In this document: positions 1 through 64,000 of the stretch, in pieces
Position numbering within the stretch: the stretch's first letter is position 1
How the letters are laid out: each line of letters starts with the position of its first letter
Assembly (NCBI RefSeq): GCF_028769735.1
Contig: NC_088177.1
Span: 26,630,099-26,694,098, forward strand
Direction of reading: 5' to 3'
Origin: Zonotrichia leucophrys gambelii
Taxonomy: Eukaryota; Chordata; Aves; Passeriformes; Passerellidae
DNA: 64,000 nucleotides
Made by a program: the position numbers and the translations under genes
Notes under the pieces: model-generated
Database searches by the model: none
What the model saw: the letters and a program-made list of their open reading frames with translations, nothing else
Told to the model about the DNA's origin: nothing

Positions 1-203
1 AGACCTTTGCTTGTGGTTCTCGCCTGAGCAATGCTGTGACTGTGCTGGGTCCTTGCCTGAGCCTTACACAGCAGCAGAGCCCAGTCCTGCACATGGATGA
101 ATCTGACCTTGCCTGCTGATGGAGCTCTCTGGCTGCAGCTTGCACCTGCCTGTCCCCAGACTCACCTGGCAGTCACTGCACTGTTGGCTGGCTCTGGCTG
201 CTG

Positions 204-397
204 CCCCTGCCCCTGTCTGGGCTCCTGGCAGGATGTCCCCTGCTCGGTGTGGGCTCCTGGCAGGATGTCCCCTGCTCGGTGTGGGCCCTGCCCCTGTCTG
301 GGCTCCTGGCAGGATGTCCCCTGCTCGGTGTGGCCCCTGGCCCTGTCTGGGCTCCTGGCAGGATGTCCCCTGCTCGGTGTGGCCCCTGGCCCTGCTG
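204..397. repeat. 49-bp GC-rich minisatellite
   Basis: A 32-bp core beginning gctcctggcaggatgtcccc starts at 221, 253, 302 and 351. Copies 2-4 are spaced 49 bp apart and copy 1 is followed directly by the next core after 32 bp, lacking the 17-bp spacer ending ctgtctgg. Copies are nearly identical. All six-frame open frames here derive from the repeat. Confidence 0.92.
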
Positions 398-784
398 CAC
401 CGCTGGTATTTGCAGATCCTGGCTCACCTGCCCTCCAGGGCAGCCCAGCCCCTGTTGCTGCTGACATGACTTGCTCAGGCAGAAGCTTTTCATCCTTTCT
501 TCCTCAAGGGTGGCCTAGATGAAGAGCTCTGCCAGTCCCATAAAAGCCAAGCAAGCTGCCCTGAGAGATGGGAACCTGAGATTTTTATAATGTTCAGATT
601 TGACTGGAAATCTTGTAGACTTACTTGAAGGGAAGGATGTATCCAGCAGCATTGGACAATTTAATTTCTCATTTGTAAATCATAATGTTAGAGAGAAATT
701 ATAAAATGTGAGCAAGGCTTATTTTGATTTTAAGTGTTGTTTTGATTTCCCAGGAAGCACTGCTCATCCGACCCCAAATATGTA

Positions 785-860
785 CAAAAAAAAAAAAAAC
801 AAAACAAAAACAAACAAACAAAAAAAACCCCAAAAACAACCCCCCCCCAAAAAAAACCCC
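785..860. repeat. A-rich/C-rich low-complexity tract
   Basis: Poly(A) runs interspersed with C, including a nine-C run. It resembles decayed poly(A)/microsatellite sequence. No adjoining element was recognised. Confidence 0.75.
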
Positions 861-2996
861 AGAAGGTAAAAAAGAACATCTAAATGTAATCACAGCTTTT
901 TGTTCTATTGCTGAGTTTCATACACAGACACACTTACAGCATTTAGATTACAAAATTATTTAAACTTACATCCCCAAAACTAAAAGGAAAACTTTTAGAA
1001 ATTTTTAAACCCCAAGAGTTCAAGCACGTTATAAACATTGCTGCATTGAAGCTTGTAGCTTTCCAGTAAAATATGGACTGTTTCTGTAGGGGGATAGAAT
1101 ATAAGCAAATCAAGATAGTGTAGAAAGTAATCTTACCCCTAAGGAGTTGCAGCTGGGCCAATTAGCAAAGATTAGGAACAGGCCTGACTTTAACAGGCCA
1201 CAGCTGTAAGCAATGAGAAGAAGAGTGCTATAAAAGAGTGGGGTGGCTGGTTGGCCACTTTTTGAGGGAGAAAGAGTCAGTGCCCTGAGGAGCTGCCCAT
1301 GAGAAACACCAAGAAGGTAAGAAACTTGTGATAAATAAGGAGACAGCAGTATGGAGCCTCTGCAATAAGATGGCAATGTGTTTCTTCCTTGATACTATGA
1401 AAAGAAAATGAACAAAGGCTGGGGTTATTTACTCAAATGATGAATAGCCTTTTCTAATTAATGTATTGTTTTGGTCATTCCATGATCATCTAACAAAGCT
1501 AAAACTGTGCTCCTGCGTAAATGGTGGCCTTTACTCTTCCCCTCTATTGGCTGTGTTTTTTTCATGTCTCCCTTGTTTATCCTGTGTGTGGCTTGTTTAG
1601 CTAACCAGTAACTAGTCAATGTTTTTGGATGAACCAAATCAGGAACTAGCTGCCAACCAGATTAGATCCCTGATCTTGTGAGGTTGTGTGAAATCTCATC
1701 CTTAGAAAACATGTATTACACTCCCAGTTTTGCTACAGAGTTCTTTCATGACCTTTAGCAAATCCCTTAAGCTTTTTCTGTTTCTACTTGTGAACTGAAG
1801 TAATTATATTCCCCAGTCTTTTTGTACATAAATTAATGTGAGGATTAATTTATTAATATGCATGAGATGTCCATATCCCACAGTGATGAAAGCCATAGGA
1901 GCTCCTAGATCAAATCTTCTATATATTTGAATTGTATTCATTCACATCTATGGAGAGTTTATTCCTGCTATAAACTTCAGCAAGCTGGATGCCTCCACAT
2001 CATCCTAATTACATTAAACTGTAGTTCAAAAGCAACAATAACATTTAGTTCGCTGTCATTTTCATGGTGCCTGTATCCTAAATTCATTCAAATAATCATA
2101 GCTCAGACTGTGATTCCTGCAGGTCCCAAAAAGGCTATTGTTGCCAATATACGAATGGCTAGCATGTAAATGTTCTAAATGCATGCAAAATTCTGAGTTT
2201 TGAATGTTTGAAATGTATAATGATTGATGTGCCATCATGATTTAGGCAGTTAGCCACTGGGGCTCATGGTGCTGGAATGAGCTAGTAATATTTAGCTGGT
2301 GGTTTTAAAGTTTTGATTGGTTTGGCAGCAAGAGCAAGTTAACAGCACAATGTGTTCCCATGACCTTGTTTGAAAAGCTGGATGGGTGGATGTGGAGGCT
2401 TAGCTGCTGTACCAGGGGCTCCCAGCCTGCAAAGCCAGCTGTGACACTGAGGAACCAGCTCTGGTAACACACAGGCTGCATCTGCTCTCCAGCTCTGCAG
2501 AGAAGCTCATCCAGGCTCCGTTATTCCTTTTATGTCTTTAATATCCCTGTTAGGGCTTCTCACTTTCAAAGGGCTTGAGACAAAGATGTGAGCGTTACCT
2601 CTACCTGTGGCCTGAAAACCAGGTTAACAAAAAAATCTAAAAAACATTTTTTTGCAAGGACCAGTAATAGCTTGGGTTGTGGCACTTAAGTAATTGAAAT
2701 ACCCATTTCACTGTAGCAACCAAATTTAGCTTAATCATAATTGGCTCAATAATCATTAATATCCAGAACACAGCTTTTTCTAGGAGTTTAAAAGGACTAA
2801 TCTGCTGAGTGGAACATTTTGCAAAGGTTTACAAGGGGGGGAAGGGAGAAGAAAAGAAATGAAGGCATCAAGGCCTTCAACCTAGGGAAAAAATAGAAAT
2901 GGCTTATTTTGTAAAGCATCACTATGGTTTGATGGCCCTTAACTTCAGTGAAACTTCATGTTCAATTCCAATGAAGGGTTTTCAGTGTAAACATTC

Positions 2997-3206
2997 CACT
3001 GTTTCCATCTCAACATGAGGAAGAACTTCTTTGCATTCAGTATTGGAGAGCACTGGAACACACTGCCAAGGGGAGTTGTGAAGTCTTCTCTGAAGACATT
3101 TGAAACCCACCTGGACACGTTCCTGTGTAACTTGCTCTAGGTGACCCTGCCTTGGTTGGGGCAGGGTTGGATTGGATGATCTCAAGAGGTCTCTTCTAAC
3201 CCAAAT
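2997..3206 (+). mobile_element. CR1 LINE 3' fragment (5'-truncated)
   Basis: It matches the avian CR1 3' region as recalled: caacatgaggaagaacttct, gagcactggaacacactgcc, acccacctggacacgttcct, then ggatgatctcaagaggtctc followed by ttctaaccc. The copy is non-coding. Its last bases (ccaaat) are the target duplicated by the LTR that interrupts it, and its tail continues at 3885. Confidence 0.93.
3201..3206. repeat. Target-site duplication, left copy
   Basis: ccaaat immediately precedes the LTR 5' terminus TGTC and is repeated exactly at 3879-3884. Confidence 0.88.
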
Positions 3207-3594
3207 TGTCGGATCTCAAGATTTCAGTCCTGAGATGCTGAGCCTCCGAGACCAGCTTGGGGGTCTCGGGAGTCCTGGAATGTTGCCGGAAGTGTCTGGT
3301 GGCAGGACTTTAACCCTGCACAGGAGACGACAAGGATGAGGGCTTCACCAGGGTGAATGGTGAAGGGATTAGTTAATTAGAGAGTGAGAAATAGGGTTTA
3401 GGATTTATGTACAGGGGGTTTGGAGGAGTAAGATGGAGGAATTGGGGTGTGTCCTGTCCTCCTTCTTCTTCCTCTTCTCCTCCATCTTCTTTGGCCACGG
3501 TGGCACCTTTCTATTGGTTATTACTAAGAGTACACCGAGTTATAAGAATAGATGGTATTGGGGAAAAATGATAAATATTGTACACGTCACAATG

Positions 3595-3603
3595 GGTATA
3601 AAG
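3595..3603 (+). promoter_or_regulatory. LTR TATA box
   Basis: ggtataaag lies in the plus orientation within the solo LTR, about 100 bp before the AATAAA signal. It is the probable core promoter of the former provirus. Confidence 0.65.
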
Positions 3604-3700
3604 ATAGGTGCCTGCCCCGGAGGGCAGAGACAGTGTGCCCATGGCTGACTGCTGAGCAGATCTTTGTTCGGCTGAAAGAACATCTTTTAGATAAACAATT

Positions 3701-3706
3701 AATAAA
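3701..3706 (+). terminator. LTR polyadenylation signal
   Basis: aataaa in ttaataaacataaa, within the probable R region of the solo LTR, leaving roughly 150 bases of R/U5 to the CA end. Confidence 0.6.
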
Positions 3707-3878
3707 CATAAAACCAGAAAGAAGAACTGAAGCCTCTTCTCGTCCTTCGATACGCGGGCTGCCCCAAGGCCACCACGGACCTTTTCAGGCCCCTCAAACA
3801 GCCGAGATAAAATGGACACTTGGCGTTCCCTGGCTGGGCTCAACCACCAAAACCTTTCGGGGTGAGATAAAACGGACA

Positions 3879-3884
3879 CCAAAT
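3879..3884. repeat. Target-site duplication, right copy
   Basis: ccaaat directly after the LTR 3' terminus GACA. It is identical to 3201-3206 and is the resumed CR1 sequence. Confidence 0.88.
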
Positions 3885-3892
3885 GATTCTGT
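3885..3892 (+). mobile_element. CR1 3' tail separated by the LTR
   Basis: gattctgt is the typical 8-bp CR1 terminal repeat (attctgtg-like). Removing the LTR and one target copy joins it smoothly to the CR1 sequence ending at 3206. Confidence 0.75.
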
Positions 3893-4859
3893 ATTAAGTA
3901 CAATGTGTTTTGTGTCTTCACCAAGAAGATACTCATGCGTTCTCTGAGCAGAAACCAAGCTAAGCTGTAAGCTTTGATGAAAGGAAGCGTCCTAGTAACA
4001 ATAATGGGCATGGTACCTATTTAACTGTGCATTCACTAGAGAAGAAAGGGAGGCTGGAAGCATTTAGTCTGCTCCCATCAGCACCAGCTGCTGTCATGTC
4101 AGCCCTCATATCTCATGACATTGTTTAAAGCACAGCCATCCCTCAGTGCTGCCAAATTCGAGGCTTTCAGACCTTACCTACATAATTGGAGAGAGCTGTG
4201 CTGCTGTATGTCATAGTCATAACTGCCTTTTTAGGACCCTTGTGGAAGAGAGGGTGGTTTTACTTCACTCATTTCTGAGGTAGACTAAGAAACAGAACAG
4301 AGAAGAGTTCCTTGTCACTCTGGGTTAGTCTGTAGTAGGTTATATTGCTGTTTTGGTTGCATCTACTGCCTTGTATTCAGAAAAAAAAAAGTAGTTTGGG
4401 TGGATGCTATCCCTTGTCAATGCTACTAGCATACCTACCATTGCTTATGAACCCCAGTCCTTATGCTTGTCTGTGATTTTATATTGGTATTGCTTACATT
4501 TGAAAATAATTAGTTTGTCTGCAATGTCATTGTAAGTACTAACATATTATCTTGGCTAAATTCTGCAAACCTAGAAAATGAGTCTGACTTATTTTGCTCT
4601 GAACACGTTTTTGTCCCATCTGCAGAGGGTACTGCAGGGAACTTTCAAGAGGTCTGAGCGTGGCTTTAACTCTCCTGCCATAGTGGCCTACATGGTTTTA
4701 TATTTCACCGGTTTTGGTAGTGACCTGGCTATGTAAAGCCTTTATTCACTTTGGACACTTTGGAATCAATCACTTGGTGACTGATTCAGAGAACAGTGAT
4801 TTGTACACGAGTCCTATCAGTTTCTCCGGAGCCTCCTAACCCGGCAGGTTGCTGTTATT

Positions 4860-5040
4860 TGCAGTGTGTGGGACGGGCGCGGCTGAGCCCGGGCTGCGGG
4901 GCCTTTCCCCGCCCCTGCAGCAGGGGCCGAGCGGCCCCGAGCCGTGCCCAGGCCTCGTCCTGGAACTCACGGAACGCTTCCCACTGCTCATAAACCCGCT
5001 GTGCGGGAAGGGTCCTCCTGTGGAAGCTGCTCGTTTCAAC
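4860..5040. other. Small GC-rich islet upstream of STK39
   Basis: About 180 bases rich in G+C and CpG (for example gacgggcgcggctgagcccg) lie 1.6 kb before the main island. No homologous exon or clear promoter is seen. It may be a distal regulatory islet or an unrelated GC-rich patch. Confidence 0.45.
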
Positions 5041-7168
5041 GAATTACAGAGCGCAGGTGCACTCTGGAAATCCCCAAAATTGTAGGGATTAGTTGGGCAA
5101 TAATCAGGACAAAAATAACCATAATGGTATCAGGTGTTAACCAGCAATTTAAAGAGTGATGTGGCAGTAGCATCACAGAAATTCATGGCTCAGAAACCAA
5201 CCACCTCCAACCTCCTCCCCCCCAACAACAACTGAGTACAGATGGAGAAGTTGGCTGTTTTCCATCAATAGTGAGTAACCCATTTTCTCTGCTGATTGAT
5301 TTGGCCTGTGCTGTTGCTCTTTTACTATTTTTTTTATGCTATTCCTGGCAGAAAGGTCTTGGCATTAAATTTAATGCCGAATGACAATTTAATACTTCCT
5401 CTTCCAAGTCTTGCTGACCTTCAGTTTTGTGGCAAATAATTTTTAATTTGTATATAGAAAAATACTCCAACCATGTAACTTTTAAAAATGAGATTGAGAA
5501 GAATCATTAATTTAGCAAAAAAAGTGCAATATTTTTATTCTGCTGCTAGAAGTCTCTATACTAAGCTAAACTTTTGCTTAGGAGAAAATGGAAGGGCAGT
5601 GCAGAAATACTTGCAAGTTGCTGATGCACCTGATGAATCAATCATTAAGCAGGGGCTAGGACTTCCTTCAGCTTCTCAGCAACAACAAACTAGAAGTAAC
5701 TTGCTTTCCATTTTGAAACAGCCTTCAATTAACTGAGCCCTAGCTGAACTAATCACACGCACAAAATATTAGTTAAAGGACATTATCCCAAATGGGACAA
5801 AGTAGCTAACAGGTGTTAGTTGTTACACGTATCTTTCTTGACTCTAAATCACACTTCCTAACAATTTGTGAGGTTGTGTTCTTTTAGACAGTGCTATAGC
5901 TTTCCTGCTAGCATCCTGTATTAGTTCTAATTACCTTAAGTTCATTCTGTAGCAGGAAGTAAGATTTTGGACTATATGGAAATCTTATGTTACCACACTT
6001 CTTCTCAGAGCTCTATAAGTCTTAAAATGCAAAGCATTCAAAGTAGGGGTGAGACTGTAGACTACACAAATAACTATTTTCTAAATTACTCCATAGTAAG
6101 TAAAATCCTGATGATATCATTGAACACTTGACACTACTTAGAGTGTAGAAGAAAAAAAATCCATACTATTATTAACAGTAGAATTTTGTTTAACCCAAGG
6201 TTGGGTTTTTTTTTTAACCTTGCACTGTATAATGGGAAATGCTGGAGACGTTTAATCATGATTTTTATTTGTTTAAATCACTTGGTACTGGTTAGTGAGG
6301 GGAGCATTTTTAGCTGTCCTCAGTCTTTCTCGGTGTCATGAACTGAGGCAGTGTCTGCACTGAAGTGACACGCTGCAGCTGTCCTACTCATCCTGGAGAG
6401 GGCTACTCGTCATATGGTATTTGAACACTTTGCAGGACTGCAGCACGATCACCGATGGAAGAAAATGCTTTCCTCACATCCTCAAATTCGAATACGAGTC
6501 ATCGTGAGCAGCAGCAGCACACTCAGCAGTGACACTTCTAGTGAGTTGTGCTCCAGAGCAGCCTGTGTGCTCATGCTATCGGCCTAACAGGTGCTTCAGC
6601 ATCCGCCCCGCGACGTGGCTTCCCTCCCTCCGATGCTGCCCCGCGCTGGCGGGGTCCGTCCCTCCGCCGGCAGGGCCATGGCCTGCACGGGCTCTGCCCG
6701 CCGCCCTGGGCAGGACCTCGCGGTGCTTCCCGAGGCACAGAGCATCGCAGCGACCGCGGGATGAGCGGGGAAGGGCGATGGCCGGAGCAGCAGGCAGGCA
6801 GGTAGGTTACGGGGTGCCGGGGAAGGCGGCGAGCCCCGGGGCGCGCGGGGCCGCACCTGCGAGAGCGCCCGCGCTTGTCCGTGGGGCGGGGGCGCGTCTG
6901 GGGGCACGGCCTCGCTCCGCACCGGCACCGCCCGGGGCCCCGGCCCGCGCTCGGCTCCGTCTCTCCGCAGCGGCGCTGGGCGAGCGGCCGCGGCCGGCGG
7001 CGCCGCCCGCCTCTGCCTCCTCCCCCTCGGTGCCCTGCCTCCTCCCTCCGCCGGGCGGGCGGCCGGCTGCTCGGGCAGGGCGGGCGGGAGGCAGAGCGCG
7101 GCGGAAAGGTGTTGCTGGAGGGGAACTTTGGAGAAGGTCGCCGGGTGCCTGGGCGCTCCGGCAGCATC

Positions 7169-62421
<55,253 letters not shown>

Positions 62422-64000
62422 GTAAGGCTCCTGCAACTGAATTATTCTCTTACTGCTTAAAAAGGCATTGCAGAAATGGATTACTGCTTATGCTTCATGC
62501 AGACTGCCTCTCTGGAATGTTTCCTACTGTGCAGAGCTTTATATGGAACCTCAGTGGAGTAAAAATTGCAAATGTATGTAAATTCTAGTGGCAAGGTTGC
62601 ATAATATATATATTAGAAAACTTTATTCACAGTATACTTTTATCAATTTCATGTCTTATTGAAATGATCTATATGGTATATAAGATCTTGCCTAGCAATA
62701 TTTCCATTTTCACATTTGAAAAACATCATAAGAAATAGAATATAGTAGCCATAAAAGTGTATGTGGTGATGGCAGTAATATTTAAGTTTCTTTCCCTTTT
62801 ATAATAAAATACGGTCTATTAAAGAGTATAAAGTGCACACCATTTTTCTAATGCTGTCTTCAGCTGAAATTTTAGCTGTATCTCTAGCTTTGGTATTATC
62901 ACCAGAAAGAAATTCTGGTATTGGAACTTTAAACTCTGCTTCATACTTATAGAACTGTAGGCTTTCCAGTGCTAAGAGCTGTAAGCACTTGTACTTTGCC
63001 TTTCTTTGAAAAAATCAAGTTGTACTGGGATGAAATGCACAGAAGGCTAATATTTTGAGTAAGAAGGTATCATCCTTGTTAAGCTGCAACCCTTTGAACT
63101 ATGAACCTACTTTATATTCCTTAGAAGTCAGTATTCACTTTATTTAGAGAAGCCTTCAAAGAGCTTTCACCTAAAATTAAATCCAGGTTAGAAGAAGTGT
63201 CTCTTTCACAGTGAATCATAGTATCTTTCATGTGCAGTAGTTCTATGCATGGATTTATTCTGTGTTGTCTACCTGCTTTTCTTGTTGATTTTGGCAATGA
63301 GTAAAAACAAAAAAGGCCTGTTACTTAATTGGGCACAGAACATCTCGGTTTGCCAGAAGAATTGCTTGGGAAGCAGTTCCTTAAGCCATTTGAGAACTTC
63401 TGCTTGGTCAAAAATAAGAGGATAGACGAGGACTGTTCCTGTAGTCAGTCACTGAGGCAGCCAGAAGGCAGCCGTGCTTCTCATCTCCAGAAACTGCAGG
63501 TGGCTCAGCTGCCTTGCTTTTCACCTGTGTGTGTTTCTTGAGGAAATGATAAAACTTTAACTGCCTCAAAGCATGAGCTCCATTAGGGTGTTTGGTGCTG
63601 GGGCCAGATTAAAGTTGAAATTTAGCTGGAATTTAGGCTTGTTCCTGCTGTTCCTGCCTCCTTACATCTCAGCCTTCTAAGGTCTTTATCCAGGGCAAGT
63701 ACTGGTCACAGGGGCTTAGGAATTCACCCACTTGGGTACAGCAGTTAATAGGAAATCCATCCAAAGCTTTGATTTTCCGGATTCACCATACTTAAAATCA
63801 CCATACTTAAAAGCTATTTAAAACCGAGATCTCAAAATAATGACTATTCATGTAAGTCCTTTATGCCACTTGCAACAAACAAGCGAGCCTACTCAATCAT
63901 GTCTCTGTCTAGATATGCAGAACAGTGGAGGGCATAAAGAAAACCACACTAAAGCATAGTTTATTTTCTTGGTTGTGAAGATACTGAACTTGCAAAATGT
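62422..64000 (+). other. STK39: STK39 intron 14, 5' part
   Basis: Phase-1 intron running off the window. I searched for the next CCT-domain exon (expected to begin around TADGVSQEL) and did not see it. A 15-bp direct duplication at 63783-63812 is the only structure noted. Confidence 0.85.
63783..63812. repeat. 15-bp perfect tandem duplication
   Basis: tcaccatacttaaaa occurs twice with no spacer near the window end. The identity of the copies suggests a recent duplication. Confidence 0.85.

Larger units (their letters stand above)
3207..3878 (+). mobile_element. Solo LTR of an endogenous retrovirus (672 bp)
   Basis: It is bounded by TGTC at 3207 and GACA at 3878, the canonical TG...CA inverted ends, with a perfect 6-bp target duplication outside. 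Inside are a TATA box ggtataaag (3595-3603) and a polyadenylation signal AATAAA (3701-3706), in the order expected of U3-R-U5 on the plus strand. No internal retroviral genes or second LTR are present, so the provirus was reduced by LTR-LTR recombination. A 6-bp duplication is typical of class II (ERVK/alpharetrovirus-like) elements; the family name is not determined. Confidence 0.88.
1..6589. other. Upstream non-coding region
   Basis: No exon with recognisable homology was found on either strand upstream of the STK39 CpG island. The region holds a minisatellite (204-397), an A/C-rich tract (785-860), a CR1 copy with a nested LTR (2997-3892) and a small GC-rich islet (4860-5040). The remainder is ordinary AT-rich intergenic sequence; its open frames are short and unsupported. 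Confidence 0.75.

Noticed and set aside
97..522. Several overlapping open frames on both strands
   Set aside because: All arise from translation of the 49-bp minisatellite, and none resembles a protein.
1228..1236. TATA-like sequence ctataaaag upstream
   Set aside because: No coding exon or transcript-like structure follows it, and such strings are common in AT-rich DNA.
2982..3185. Minus-strand 67-codon frame
   Set aside because: It is antisense to the CR1 3' region, which is non-coding.
3511..4011. Opposed open frames of 131 and 166 codons
   Set aside because: They lie in the non-coding solo LTR and cross its boundary into flanking DNA; no retroviral domain is seen.
6778..6801. Possible alternative first exon: ATGGCC followed by a consensus donor CAG|GTAGGT
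   Set aside because: It would end in phase 0, whereas exon 2 needs phase 1, so it cannot join STK39 in frame. It could still be a non-coding 5' exon, but nothing supports it.

Overview
The window is vertebrate nuclear DNA, almost certainly from a bird. The evidence is a spliced kinase gene with GT-AG introns, two chicken-repeat-1 (CR1) LINE fragments of avian type, an endogenous-retrovirus solo LTR, and short introns for this gene. The species cannot be read from the sequence. There is no bacterial-style operon, CRISPR array, tRNA or rRNA gene.

Only one gene is supported: STK39 (SPAK, the STE20/SPS1-related proline/alanine-rich kinase), on the plus strand. Fourteen coding exons were placed by hand: 7169-7289, 22009-22121, 27032-27140, 28465-28606, 28984-29039, 30674-30783, 30882-30983, 31176-31309, 34485-34533, 34640-34705, 48084-48206, 48333-48365, 50325-50392 and 62369-62421. 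All junctions are GT-AG and the reading frame carries through every one, giving 426 codons plus one base. The remaining C-terminal (CCT/PF2) exons lie beyond base 64000. The kinase domain occupies exons 1-9, the regulatory S-motif exon 11, and the start of the docking domain exons 13-14. Family-specific residues identify STK39 rather than its paralogue OXSR1.

Layout: 1-6590 is upstream non-coding DNA with a 49-bp minisatellite, an A/C-rich tract, and a CR1 copy split by a 672-bp solo LTR with a perfect 6-bp target duplication. About 6590-7600 is a CpG island that serves as the promoter and holds exon 1. Intron 1 (14.7 kb), intron 10 (13.4 kb) and intron 13 (12.0 kb) make up most of the rest. 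They are AT-rich with little recognisable content beyond microsatellites, hairpins, small GC-rich islets and a CR1 fragment near 60.7 kb.

Points worth a second look: the N-terminal Pro/Ala box is about 31 residues shorter than in human; a 19-residue human segment between exons 12 and 13 has no visible counterpart; the S-motif exon has a weak acceptor and is frame-neutral if skipped; the LTR is nested inside a CR1 end; and two long perfect inverted repeats lie in introns. I found no previously undescribed multi-gene system. This is an ordinary vertebrate gene locus.
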